Shown piece by piece: positions 16,588 to 25,732 of a stretch of 41,229 bases of DNA; the first letter of the stretch is position 1, and every line of letters starts with the position of its first letter. A model generated the notes under the pieces. That model had not been told where the DNA came from. It ran no database searches and was given only the letters and a program-made list of their open reading frames with translations. The position numbers and the translations under genes were made by a program. Origin of the DNA: Polyangiaceae bacterium (GTDB lineage: Bacteria; Myxococcota_A; Polyangia; Polyangiales; Polyangiaceae); assembly GCA_025937785.1 (NCBI GenBank), contig JAICQQ010000053.1:1-41229 (forward strand). The letters are read 5' to 3'.

Positions 16588-17519
16588 CAAGCCTTCAGCG
16601 CGTGGTTGACCGCCTCGCCCACCTCCGGGTGGCGGAATTGGAAACCGTGCTGCAGCATCACCGCGGGTACCACCCACTGCCCCCCTAGAATCGGCTGGGC
16701 GCCTTCGCCGAACATTGCCTTCAGCGCGAAGCCCGGCACCTTCAGCCAGGCGGGACTGCCGAGCGCCCGCCCGATCGCACGCGAGAGCTCCGCGTTACTG
16801 GCGGGCTGCGGCGCGGTCACGTTCACCGGCCCCGCCAGCGCAGCGTCGTCCACACAGCGCAGGAAGATCTCGACGGCATCGTCGATGTGAATCCACGACA
16901 CGACCTGCTTGCCGCTCCCGATCGGGCCGCCCACGAAGAACTTGAACGGCAGCGCCATCTGATCCAGCGCGCCACCGCCACGCGCCAGCACGATCCCGAT
17001 GCGCGCACTGACCACGCGCACGCCAAAGCCCTCGGCACGCCGCGCTGCAGCCTCCCAATCGACACACAACTTTGCCAAGAAGTCATCGCCCGCGTCCGAA
17101 GTCTCGTCCAGCACCGTCGTCCCGCGATCGGCGCCGTAGTAACCGATGGCTGACCCGCACACGAACACCGAGGGCTTCTGCTTCGCCCGTTCGATGCCGT
17201 CGACCAAGCGCTCGGTCGAGGTCACGCGACTGCTGTAGAACTCCTGCTTCAGCGACTCCGTGTAGCGCCGGCCCACGAGGACTTCGCCAGCCAACTGAAT
17301 CACGACATCCATGCCGTCGAGGGCCTCTTGCCAGGCACCGTTACTGAGCGGATCCCACTCACACAGTTCCACCTGCTCCGGCAGCCCGCGGGCCCCCTTT
17401 CTCACTTGGTTCTTCACGTTGCGCGTGAACACCAGCACCTGGTCACCGCGAGCCGCCAAGGCGCGCGCCAAGTGGGAGCCGACAAACCCCGTACCGCCTG
17501 CAATCGCGATTCGTTTCAC
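16587..17519 (-). CDS. TIGR01777-type NAD(P)-binding epimerase (YfcH-like)
   Basis: 310 residues from a GTG start (MKRIAIAGGTGFVG). This is an atypical short-chain dehydrogenase/reductase. It has the GGTGFVG nucleotide motif at the N-terminus, AGEVLVGRRYTESLKQEFYSSRVTSTERLV, the CGSAIGYYG segment with its YYG, and WIHIDDAVEIFLRC. The C-terminal domain contains PVNVTAPQPASNAEL and ends in WVVPAVMLQHGFQFRHP. All these blocks are characteristic of the TIGR01777/YfcH family, whose substrate is unknown. The frame remains open upstream, but nothing family-like precedes the GTG. Confidence 0.9.
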   Translation of the reverse strand: MKRIAIAGGTGFVGSHLARALAARGDQVLVFTRNVKNQVRKGARGLPEQVELCEWDPLSNGAWQEALDGMDVVIQLAGEVLVGRRYTESLKQEFYSSRVTSTERLVDGIERAKQKPSVFVCGSAIGYYGADRGTTVLDETSDAGDDFLAKLCVDWEAAARRAEGFGVRVVSARIGIVLARGGGALDQMALPFKFFVGGPIGSGKQVVSWIHIDDAVEIFLRCVDDAALAGPVNVTAPQPASNAELSRAIGRALGSPAWLKVPGFALKAMFGEGAQPILGGQWVVPAVMLQHGFQFRHPEVGEAVNHALKA

Positions 17520-17638
17520 TGGACGACTATCCTCGCACGCTGCGCCGCATCTTGCCCACTCGGCACCGGGGCACCTTGGCCACTCGGCCAGGAACTTGCG
17601 CTGGACGACCGGAAAGAATCCATCTACCAACAAACCCT

Positions 17639-18268
17639 ATGAAAACATCCTCGCTCGGGTTGTTCAGCTTGGTCGCGCTGCTCGGCAGCCTTTCCGTCGG
17701 TTGTGCCTCGACTGCTCCGCCCTTCGACACCATGAAGAGCGCGAACATCACCGCCTTCCGCCTGCAGAACTTCGAGCCTCCCCCAACCGCCGCGCCCGCT
17801 GCAGGCCAGCCCGCGCAGCCTGGCGCGATCCCGGGCGTGCCGCCGGAGATCCAGGCGTGGGTCACCCAGGGTGCGCAAGCGCTCCAGCAGCTCCTCCCCC
17901 CGGGCTTGGCGCTCCCCGGCGCTCCCGCGGTCGCTGTCCCCCCACCCGCGCCCGAAGCCCCCCGATTCCACGGCTTCCGCATCCTCGGTCAAACCCAGGT
18001 GATGGACCCGGACCTCAAAGAAAAGCTCGGCGAGATCTTCGGCGACGAAGATAACTTCGACAACAACCACGCCGCTTGCGGTTACTCCGAAATGGGCATC
18101 TCGTTCTCGCCTCAACCCGGCGTCCAAAACGACATGCTGATCTCGTTCTCGTGCAACCAGGTGCTCGCCCGCACCTTCGCGTGGCCACACCCCGCTTCGG
18201 GCATGAAGCCGGACATGGTCAAAGAGTTGACCTCAGCCGTCCAAAAGATCTTCCCGCCCGGCACCTGA
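17639..18268 (+). CDS. small secreted lipoprotein of unknown function
   Basis: 209 residues. A classic lipoprotein signal (MKTSSLGLFSLVALLGSLSVGC) is followed by a Pro/Ala-rich linker (about residues 40-110) and a C-terminal globular part. That part has two cysteines likely to form a disulfide (HAACGYSE, SFSCNQ). I do not recognise the family. The upstream frame extension was rejected because the signal peptide begins at this ATG. The gene is divergent from the epimerase and convergent with a membrane protein gene, across a palindrome array. Confidence 0.7.
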   Translation: MKTSSLGLFSLVALLGSLSVGCASTAPPFDTMKSANITAFRLQNFEPPPTAAPAAGQPAQPGAIPGVPPEIQAWVTQGAQALQQLLPPGLALPGAPAVAVPPPAPEAPRFHGFRILGQTQVMDPDLKEKLGEIFGDEDNFDNNHAACGYSEMGISFSPQPGVQNDMLISFSCNQVLARTFAWPHPASGMKPDMVKELTSAVQKIFPPGT

Positions 18269-18312
18269 CCCCCGGGGCCAGCGCCACGCCAAGGCCACTC
18301 CGCCGCAATCAC

Positions 18313-18550
18313 GACCCACTGTGGGTCACCACTCAACTCCCCGCCCACGACCCACTGTGGGTCACGACCCAACCGCACGACCGCGCCCCGCGAACCAGGC
18401 GCACGCCCACGACCCACTGTGGGTCACGACCCAGCCGCACGCCCGCCCCCCGCGGCCCAGGCGCACGCCCACGACCCAACCCCGGGCCCCACGACCCACG
18501 ACCCACCGTGGGTCACGGCCAACCGCACGGCCTACGACCCACTGTGGGTC
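18313..18550. repeat. array of five GACCCAC-N-GTGGGTC palindromes
   Basis: Five 15-base palindromes GACCCAC(T/C)GTGGGTC lie at 18313-18327, 18349-18363, 18411-18425, 18500-18514 and 18536-18550. The second and third belong to a 62-bp tandem unit, and many incomplete CGACCCA half-sites lie between. The last copy contains the TGA stop of the minus-strand membrane gene. The array fills the gap between two convergent genes, so it may act as a two-way terminator or a protein-binding array. Confidence 0.9.
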
Positions 18551-19559
18551 ACCACATTCCAGGGGGCGTGATCGTCCGCAGCCCCGGGCTGTTCGGCACG
18601 CGCTCGCTCACTGGCCGCGCAGCCTGTTGCTCCGCCTCGGTCGCTGCAGTGCCAGCAGATTTGCCTTCGGGCGTTTGCGGCTCGGTGGTGTGCGGTACTG
18701 CGACGACGCAGATGGCGGCTATCCCAACCGTCACTAGCGCCGCCGCGCATCCCCACACCAGGCGCCGGTGCGCCCGAGCCAATCTCGACGCGCCCAACCC
18801 CGGGTCACCCACGACCACGCTCGCCACCCCTTCGCAGGTCCGGTAGGCGCTCCCCCCGCTCGTCACTTCGCCCAGCATTCGGTCGCCCACGCCAATGTCC
18901 AACAGCCGCGTGCTCGACGACACGCGCCCCGCCGCCACCGGCTGCAGTGACGCCTCTTGCTGGCAAGCGCGGCGCGCCCGTTGCAGGTCCCAAGCGCTCG
19001 AGAACACACAGGTCGCGAGCGTCACCAGCGCCGCCCCCGCCGCACCCCACACCACCAGCGTGCCGGAACCATAGAACTCGCGCAGCCCGTACCAGTCCGG
19101 CAGCGCCAGCAGCGCCCCGACGCAGGCCGCGCCGCCCACGACGCACCAATGCACCCGCTCGGCAGCACGCGCCAGCAAGGATCCCGCGCGCGCCCGAGGC
19201 CGCAGTGCCAACAGCGTGAGCACCAAGACCGCGGGACCCACCAGCAGCGCCACGAAGCCCGCTTCCATCACCACAGCCCACGACCCCACCTGCGCTACGA
19301 GGAAACTCCACCCACCGCACAACGCGACCACGGCAACGAGCAAGCGCAAGGCCAGCGTACGGTCGAGCTCGCTCACCCAGCGCTCGCCCATCACGCCCAA
19401 TCCAGCACAAACGAGCGGCAGTGAGACTAGCAGCACCACCGCCGCAAACGTCTGCCCGCTCTGCCAGAGCTGCAACCGATCGGCGAGCACCACCGCCGCA
19501 AACGCACCCACCACCATCAGCGGCAGACCCAGACGACCGCGCTCTGCAAACGAGTCCAT
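18549..19559 (-). CDS. polytopic membrane protein of unknown function
   Basis: 336 residues with about eight hydrophobic helices. Six or seven lie in the first 210 residues (for example LMVVGAFAAVVLADRL and FAAVVLLVSLPLVCAGL), and one (LVWGCAAALVTVGIAAICVVAVP) follows a soluble loop of about 70 residues. The polar C-terminal tail is rich in Glu, Pro and Ala. No transporter or enzyme motif is recognised. The stop codon lies inside the last palindrome of the neighbouring array. It is divergent from ssrA. Confidence 0.6.
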   Translation of the reverse strand: MDSFAERGRLGLPLMVVGAFAAVVLADRLQLWQSGQTFAAVVLLVSLPLVCAGLGVMGERWVSELDRTLALRLLVAVVALCGGWSFLVAQVGSWAVVMEAGFVALLVGPAVLVLTLLALRPRARAGSLLARAAERVHWCVVGGAACVGALLALPDWYGLREFYGSGTLVVWGAAGAALVTLATCVFSSAWDLQRARRACQQEASLQPVAAGRVSSSTRLLDIGVGDRMLGEVTSGGSAYRTCEGVASVVVGDPGLGASRLARAHRRLVWGCAAALVTVGIAAICVVAVPHTTEPQTPEGKSAGTAATEAEQQAARPVSERVPNSPGLRTITPPGMW

Positions 19560-19666
19560 GGCACCCTATTCTACGCCCCCCAGCCGCGCGTGCTTCCCAT
19601 GCCGAGCGTGCAGCCCAGCGTGCTTCCCATCCCCCCAGCGCGCCCCCCCTAACCCCGCGCGCGACC

Positions 19667-19694
19667 TTGACAATCGGCGCCCAGCGCACACACT
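19667..19694 (+). promoter_or_regulatory. probable ssrA promoter
   Basis: TTGACA at 19667-19672 followed after 16 bases by CACACT (19689-19694), about 70 bases upstream of the mature tmRNA 5' end. The -35 is perfect and the -10 is poor. Confidence 0.4.
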
Positions 19695-19764
19695 GTGGGG
19701 CACCAGCCTTGCTGGCGCAGCCACGCCCTCTACGGGCTCCGCTGCTACCCCCCGTTCCCCCTCT

Positions 19765-21325
<1,561 letters not shown>

Positions 21326-21372
21326 TCTCAACGCCCTTTCGTTCGCGCCCAAGAGCGCGTAGCGTGTTTCAG

Positions 21373-21540
21373 ATGAAAGCCGAAGTTGTCAACCTCGAGG
21401 AACTGAATGCGCTGCTCACAACTGGCGCGATCGTCCAACACGTGGTGCCGGCCGCCGCTGATGCGTGGCTTGTGATCTTCGAGCCTCCCAGGCCGCCGCA
21501 ACAGCGCGCACCCGAGCGCCCGTTGCCGACTGCGAGGTAA
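21373..21540 (+). CDS. small element protein, divergent from integrase
   Basis: 55 residues (MKAEVVNLEELNALLTTGAIVQHVVPAA...) starting 47 bases from the integrase ATG. It is the only likely plus-strand gene in the element. The first 40 residues look like a small alpha/beta domain and the tail is Pro/Arg-rich. There is no clear ribosome-binding site. A recombination directionality factor often sits beside an integrase, but I see no proof of that here. Confidence 0.45.
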   Translation: MKAEVVNLEELNALLTTGAIVQHVVPAAADAWLVIFEPPRPPQQRAPERPLPTAR

Positions 21541-21624
21541 GTCATCCAGGAACAATCTTCAGTCCTCCTACCCGAAAAGCCCGCCGGGCCGAAGCCGGGC
21601 GGGCTGAACTGGGCGGGGCCCGAG

Positions 21625-21810
21625 CTACTCGAACGCTTCCGCTTCCCGCCGGGCGCGCCCGGCATCGAGCAACGCCGCTTCAGACTCCCGCCACGCCTGC
21701 CAGAGGGCAAGCAAAGCGGGTTGCTGGGCGACGGCGTGGAAGAGCTGGTCGCGAGCTGCGGACGCTGCCAGCTGACGGCGCTCCCATTCGATCTGGGTCA
21801 ACTCAGGCAT
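21625..21810 (-). CDS. small helical protein, element lysogeny operon
   Basis: 61 residues, very Ala/Glu/Arg-rich, predicted fully helical (IEWERRQLAASAARDQLFHAVAQQPALLALWQAWRESEAALL). The ATG has GGAGG 6 bases upstream and overlaps the end of the upstream gene. Function not recognised. It is the last small gene before the integrase. Confidence 0.5.
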   Translation of the reverse strand: MPELTQIEWERRQLAASAARDQLFHAVAQQPALLALWQAWRESEAALLDAGRARREAEAFE

Positions 21811-22018
21811 CGTCGCCTCCCTTCACGAGCTGGAGGTGCGGTGCCTTCGGCGGGGGGACTTCGTCCTCCAACCCACGACGCAACTTTTCGATGACGCGCA
21901 AGAACTCGGGGAGGTCCTCGCGACGAACGAACGACAGGGGGCCCTGCCAGCTGCCCCTGTGACACCTGAGGACCACGAGGTCGCCAGCGTCTGCCATTTC
22001 GATGAGGGTCCTAGGCAT
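21803..22018 (-). CDS. small unknown protein, element lysogeny operon
   Basis: 71 residues from the ATG at 22018 (MPRTLIEMADAGDLVVLRCHRGSWQGPLSFVRREDLPEFLRVIEKLRRGL). Strands followed by a helix. It overlaps the upstream lipoprotein stop by 8 bases and the downstream start by 8. Not recognised. Confidence 0.5.
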   Translation of the reverse strand: MPRTLIEMADAGDLVVLRCHRGSWQGPLSFVRREDLPEFLRVIEKLRRGLEDEVPPPKAPHLQLVKGGDDA

Positions 22019-22331
22019 CGTCGTCCTGGCAGAGGGCCCGCCGGGCCTCAAGAGCGGTCAGATTCCAGGTCGGCGTGGCCGGCCATTCCAGCGTGGTCCC
22101 TTCGCCGTCGTGAACCACGAGCAGCAGGTAGCGCCCGTCCGCGCCGCTCTGCGAGCCGGGCGGGCCGCAGTAGTACAGATCACTCTTGGCGGTTGGGCTC
22201 GGGCACAGGTCGGTCGAGTCGATCCAAACGCAGTCCTCGGGGACGGGCGTTGTGTCGGGCCCTGCGTCGACCTGGCCGCCACAAGCGAGCGCCAAGAGGA
22301 TCAGGCACGCGGCGAGTAGCAGGCGGGTCAT
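22011..22331 (-). CDS. small lipoprotein encoded by the element
   Basis: 106 residues. MTRLLLAACLILLALACGG is a lipoprotein signal with Cys17 as the probable lipid site, followed by an acidic, Pro/Thr-rich linker and a short domain with two further cysteines (PEDCVW, LYYCGPPGS). Lipoproteins expressed from lysogeny operons often alter the host surface or exclude other phages; an outer spanin subunit is another possibility, but no inner partner is visible. The start overlaps the upstream stop (ATGA) and the start codon has a CGGAG site. Confidence 0.6.
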   Translation of the reverse strand: MTRLLLAACLILLALACGGQVDAGPDTTPVPEDCVWIDSTDLCPSPTAKSDLYYCGPPGSQSGADGRYLLLVVHDGEGTTLEWPATPTWNLTALEARRALCQDDDA

Positions 22332-22555
22332 GATTCGGCTCCGAGCTGAAGGTGAACCTCGGCGAACGGCTCGCACACCTCGGCTGCCCGCCGGCAGAGC
22401 CGCAAGGCAAGGGCGTACTCGCCACGGTCGAGCATGTCGGCGGCGCACTGCACGTAGCAGCCCGCCAAGTCAGCCTGCTGGAATCGCCGATCGCACTCGG
22501 CCTCGACCACCACGCGGGTGACGCGGCCCAGGCGTAGGAGCTCGGCGCCGGTCAT
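22328..22555 (-). CDS. small helical protein, element lysogeny operon
   Basis: 75 residues, probably a single helical-hairpin (TPR-like) domain: CYVQCAADMLDRGEYALALRLCRRAAEVCEPFAEVHLQL. Five cysteines. It overlaps its neighbours on both sides by 3-4 bases. Function not recognised. Confidence 0.5.
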   Translation of the reverse strand: MTGAELLRLGRVTRVVVEAECDRRFQQADLAGCYVQCAADMLDRGEYALALRLCRRAAEVCEPFAEVHLQLGAES

Positions 22556-22767
22556 GGCTGCACCGTCCTGTGCAGGTGGACGCGCCAGGTGTGGCAGTCT
22601 GCGGTCGTGCCCCAGTACTCCGTCGTGGCGCCCTCGTGGGTGTCAACGGAGTCGTCGCACCGGGAGTAGAGCGCGTTGCCCTCCGCGGTCCCGCCGTCCA
22701 GGTGGACGGTGCGGAGGTCACGGACAGAGTCCCTGATGGCCGCCTGAGCTCGGTCAGCGGGAGCCAT
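22552..22767 (-). CDS. small unknown protein, element lysogeny operon
   Basis: 71 residues from the ATG at 22767 (MAPADRAQAAIRDSVRDLRTVHLDGGTAEGNALYSRC...). Start and upstream stop share one base (TGATG). It contains two cysteines and many Thr and His. Not recognised. Confidence 0.45.
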   Translation of the reverse strand: MAPADRAQAAIRDSVRDLRTVHLDGGTAEGNALYSRCDDSVDTHEGATTEYWGTTADCHTWRVHLHRTVQP

Positions 22768-22991
22768 CACTCGGCCTCCCGCATGGCGTCCAGGGCCTCT
22801 CGCACTGCCTCGGGGGTAGTCTGGCCCCAGTCGATACGAACCAGCGTCGGGACGTGGCCTCGGCAGGCCGCAATCACGCGGCCGCGCTTGGCTTGCTCCG
22901 ACAGGGGCTTTCCCGTTTCGAGGTTCGTCACGGTGATTTGGTCGAACAGGTGGCGGACTCGTGTCCGCGGGTCTACGGTCGTGTGTGTCAT
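22767..22991 (-). CDS. small unknown protein, element lysogeny operon
   Basis: 74 residues from the ATG at 22991 (MTHTTVDPRTRVRHLFDQITVTNLETGKPL...), preceded by AAAGGAG about 10 bases upstream. The second half (GQTTPEAVREALDAMREAE) is helical. Likely co-transcribed from the promoter at 23248-23275. Not recognised. Confidence 0.5.
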   Translation of the reverse strand: MTHTTVDPRTRVRHLFDQITVTNLETGKPLSEQAKRGRVIAACRGHVPTLVRIDWGQTTPEAVREALDAMREAE

Positions 22992-23056
22992 TGGAGCGCA
23001 ATCTCCTTTGGCCAGGGTCCCGGGCGTTCGTAGCGCCGCGGGGCCCACTGTTGGGG

Positions 23057-23239
23057 TTATGGGTTAGGGGTTGAGTCGTTGTGCTGCGAAGGGGTCACGC
23101 CCAAGTGCTGAGCGTAGAACCGGAGAGCTCGACGAATGACGTCTGAGCGCCGGAGCCTCTCGTGCTTCTGGAGGGCTACCAGCGTTTCGATCTCGTCGGG
23201 CTCCAACTTCGCACACACCGTCGTGTGCGTGTCTGCCAT
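23057..23239 (-). CDS. ribbon-helix-helix regulator, candidate lysogeny repressor
   Basis: 60 residues with the ribbon-helix-helix pattern: a short strand (TTVCAKLEP), helix EIETLVALQKHERLR, then RSDVIRRALRFYAQHL. Such Arc/CopG-type dimers bind palindromic operators. The gene is the first of the operon that ends with the integrase. Its promoter (23248-23275) places the transcription start within a few bases of the ATG, so the mRNA is leaderless or nearly so. A perfect inverted repeat just upstream (23292-23307) is a natural operator candidate. The repressor role is inferred from position. Confidence 0.65.
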   Translation of the reverse strand: MADTHTTVCAKLEPDEIETLVALQKHERLRRSDVIRRALRFYAQHLGVTPSQHNDSTPNP

Positions 23240-23247
23240 GGGTCACC

Positions 23248-23275
23248 AAGATAGGGGTGGCGTCGGATATGTCAA
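23248..23275 (-). promoter_or_regulatory. sigma-70-type promoter of the lysogeny operon
   Basis: On the minus strand TTGACA (23270-23275) is separated by 16 bases from TATCTT (23248-23253). Transcription would start near 23241, 2-3 bases from the ATG at 23239. Confidence 0.6.
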
Positions 23276-23291
23276 AGTAAAACTGTCGACT

Positions 23292-23307
23292 CACGCGTAA
23301 ACGCGTG
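23292..23307. promoter_or_regulatory. candidate operator
   Basis: CACGCGT-AA-ACGCGTG is a perfect 7-bp inverted repeat, 16 bases upstream of the -35. A matching half-site ACGCGTG lies at 23374-23380. The 184-base gap 23240-23423 is AT-richer than its surroundings, as control regions are. Confidence 0.5.
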
Positions 23308-23423
23308 TTCTGACAAGCTTCTTAGTTGTCGGTTAGATGCTACCCCTGGTTTTACAAGGGTCGGAAGCTTCAGACGCGTGAATACAAACGACTTTCCATA
23401 GTCGGTCCATGGACCGGCGCGCG

Positions 23424-23723
23424 TCATCGCTCCACTCTGCCCGCCAACACGCGAAGGGCCCGCTCCTCTACCTGACGAACGCGCTCACGGCTCAGGCCGA
23501 AGACCTGGGCGACCCCGTCAAGGGTCCGCTCACCACGATCGGCCAAGTCGAGCGAACAGGACTCCTCGAGCTCCCAAGGCTCACGCCCCGGGAAGCTCTC
23601 CGTGACGCGGGAGCCCCGGACGTCGAGATACAGGTGATGCCGGCACGAAACCCACGGGCACGGCCGCGGGCCCGCGTAGCAGTCGCCACGCGTGCGCGGG
23701 CGGATGATCGGTAGTCCCCTCAT
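23424..23723 (-). CDS. sigma-70 region-4-like DNA-binding protein with Cys/His motif
   Basis: 99 residues from the ATG at 23723. The C-terminal half (LADRGERTLDGVAQVFGLSRERVRQVEERALRVLAG) closely matches region 4 of sigma-70 factors, the -35-binding helix-turn-helix. The N-terminal half carries GDCYAGPRPCPWVSCRHHLYLDV, with Cys15, Cys22, Cys27, His29 and His30, which looks like a metal site. Region 2 is absent, so it is not a full sigma factor. It may be an activator that contacts core polymerase or replaces -35 recognition. It is the last gene of the packaging/structural run. Confidence 0.65.
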   Translation of the reverse strand: MRGLPIIRPRTRGDCYAGPRPCPWVSCRHHLYLDVRGSRVTESFPGREPWELEESCSLDLADRGERTLDGVAQVFGLSRERVRQVEERALRVLAGRVER

Positions 23724-23764
23724 TACCAATCAGCCTGTGGTGGTGCGCTGCTCAGGGGGGATCA

Positions 23765-24991
23765 TCACTCAGCGTTGTCCCATTGGCCGCTGGCCTCGAG
23801 CCACACCCAGCAGATCGTCGGGATCACGTCGCCGGTGACGACCAACTCGAGCGCGCCGGTCGTGGCGTTAACTTGCAGCGTTCCGACGGCGGCACTGCCA
23901 GTGGCAAGGATGTTGGCGCGCCAGGCATCGCCATCGGTGGCCACCAAACGCAGGATCTCTTGGTCACCGCTTCCGACGCTGTTGTCGATGCCCTGCTTTT
24001 GGAGCTGGCTCGACCCGGCCGTCGTCGGAGCGGCTGGGATGCCCGTACTCGACTGAGCGTGCCACTTCACGAAGCGCCTGCGCCAATCGATCGAATCGTC
24101 GATCAAGTGCGTGCCGATCGCGAGCTGGTGGACTCGGAAGAACCGAGAAACTCCACCGACCATCGAGGGCGGAAGGTGGCTCTCGGGGCGACCCGAAGTG
24201 CTCCACGGATCGGTTTCCTCGGCATACCCCGTGGAGGTGTAGCAGCCGTTGGCCGGGGCGAGCGTGCGAGCGCCCGTGGCCTCACCAAGGTACGCAGTCG
24301 GGGCCACCTCGTAGATCATCTCTGGCTCGATAGGATCTGTGAGCGTGTGCGGATGCTGAAGCAGCACGAAGGCCAGCGGGAAGTAGTAGGTGGTGTCTGC
24401 GACGTCTGCGGGCAGCGCGGGGCGCGTCGGGGATCCGGCATGGGCTCCCTGGGTCACACCGATCGTGACGGTGTTCGTTTTGTAGGGCGTCACATTTTGC
24501 GAGCTCACAACGCCCGCTCCGCTCTTGACGAATCGGGGGGTCGGGTCGAGGTCGACGTCGAGGTCGACGCGCGCCCAGATCAGATCCCAGCGGTTGTTCG
24601 ACGTGGCGGCGTGCTGGACGAGCGAGACGTTGGCTTCGGCGATAGTGCCATGGTGAATGGCGGAGCGGATGTCGCGCCAAGCGCCAAGGCTCCCAACGCT
24701 CGTGATCAGGCCCGGAACTCCAACGATGGCACGGAAGGGGCGCACGTGCGTACTCGCATCGCCCGCCCCGCTCGGGATGACGACCGCGCTCCCAGTGATG
24801 TAGCTCGTGGTGGAGCGGCCGCTTCGTGCCGAGGGCAGAACTACCTTCGCGACAGTGCCGCCAACAAAAGCTTCGGGTCGAAGCAGCTCGGCCAGGATGC
24901 GGTCGTCGGCCCTAGCCGCATTGTCGCTGATAGAGGCCAGGTCTTGGGTTTGGAGACCGAAGCCGCTGAAGGGTACAAGTCGTTTTTCCAT
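23765..24991 (-). CDS. probable phage structural protein (appendage or tail type), family unknown
   Basis: 408 residues, the largest protein of the run besides the terminase. Predicted beta-rich with many Gly, Ser, Thr and Val. It has an N-terminal helix (DLASISDNAARADDRILAELLR), several strand-rich segments, and a C-terminal domain (GTLQVNATTGALELVVTGDVIPTICWVWLEASGQWDNAE) like domains seen at the ends of phage appendage proteins. The position downstream of the terminase supports a virion role. I do not recognise it as a capsid or portal protein. The start has an AAAGG about 15 bases upstream. Confidence 0.5.
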   Translation of the reverse strand: MEKRLVPFSGFGLQTQDLASISDNAARADDRILAELLRPEAFVGGTVAKVVLPSARSGRSTTSYITGSAVVIPSGAGDASTHVRPFRAIVGVPGLITSVGSLGAWRDIRSAIHHGTIAEANVSLVQHAATSNNRWDLIWARVDLDVDLDPTPRFVKSGAGVVSSQNVTPYKTNTVTIGVTQGAHAGSPTRPALPADVADTTYYFPLAFVLLQHPHTLTDPIEPEMIYEVAPTAYLGEATGARTLAPANGCYTSTGYAEETDPWSTSGRPESHLPPSMVGGVSRFFRVHQLAIGTHLIDDSIDWRRRFVKWHAQSSTGIPAAPTTAGSSQLQKQGIDNSVGSGDQEILRLVATDGDAWRANILATGSAAVGTLQVNATTGALELVVTGDVIPTICWVWLEASGQWDNAE

Positions 24992-25001
24992 TTTGGGGCG
25001 G

Positions 25002-25499
25002 TTACCTTTCCCCCGAATGCTCGGGGAGTGATCTGTTAGTGGCCTCGGTCACAACGGGAACCGAGCCATTCGGTGCGAACCGGTCGCTGAAGACGTCGCG
25101 AAAGAGCCGATGAAGCCCCTGCCTAAGGACGTCCTCACGTGAGCACCCGAGCCGAACACACAGAGCGTCCAGCAGCACGACCTCGTGGGGCGCGAGAGTC
25201 AGGTGAAGGCCTGGATCATCCGTCGTCGGTGGTGCGGGGGTCGCAAGCTCGGTGCTGGGGACACTCGGTGCGGGTGCCGGCGCCGTCGCCGCCGTCGCCA
25301 TGGCCTGCTCGACGCGCCGGAGCCGCTCGGAGAGCACGTAAGACCACCCGCACACGTCCAAGAGCTCCTCCTGCACCTCTCGAAGCAGCGAACCAGGATG
25401 CCGCGAAAAGCTCCTGTCACCGTACGCAGCCCGTCCAGCCTGCAAGCGCTGCCTGACGGCTCGGAAGAATCGAGGCAAGGCGGACAACGGATCGCTCAC
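25002..25499 (-). CDS. phage protein with C-terminal ribbon-helix-helix-like segment
   Basis: 165 residues from a GTG start that overlaps the upstream stop (GTGA). The N-terminal part is helical (RAAYGDRSFSRHPGSLLREVQEELLDVCGWSYVLSERL), followed by a Pro/Ala linker. Then HLTLAPHEVVLLDALCVRLGCSREDVLRQGLHRLF has the strand-helix-helix pattern of a ribbon-helix-helix DNA-binding domain. Function unknown. Confidence 0.5.
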   Translation of the reverse strand: MSDPLSALPRFFRAVRQRLQAGRAAYGDRSFSRHPGSLLREVQEELLDVCGWSYVLSERLRRVEQAMATAATAPAPAPSVPSTELATPAPPTTDDPGLHLTLAPHEVVLLDALCVRLGCSREDVLRQGLHRLFRDVFSDRFAPNGSVPVVTEATNRSLPEHSGER

Positions 25500-25732
25500 C
25501 GCGTCACCCAGGGTCGACGCTCGGCCCGGCGATCCCGGTCGATCCGAACCTCGACTGCGCCGAATCGCCCCTCTCGCATGTGAACCTGTGCCGCCGCGCG
25601 ACCGAGATCGTCGAGCCGAAGCACCACCGCGTCGGGCGGCAGCCTGACTGGCATCAACACCAGGCTCGGATCCCGCGTCGGCTGAATGACTCCGCTGTCG
25701 ATGAACTGCTCTCGCAGTGAGTAGTCGCTCAT
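25496..25732 (-). CDS. small unknown protein of the packaging run
   Basis: 78 residues (MSDYSLREQFIDSGVIQPTRDPSLVLMPVRLPPDAVVLRLDDLGR...). It overlaps both neighbours by 4 bases. Strand-rich, with a basic C-terminus. Not recognised. Confidence 0.5.
   Translation of the reverse strand: MSDYSLREQFIDSGVIQPTRDPSLVLMPVRLPPDAVVLRLDDLGRAAAQVHMREGRFGAVEVRIDRDRRAERRPWVTR

Noticed and set aside
18313..18550. Palindrome array as a CRISPR
   Set aside because: Repeats are 15-bp palindromes with uneven spacing (36, 62, 89 and 36 bases), spacers share sequence, and there are no cas genes.
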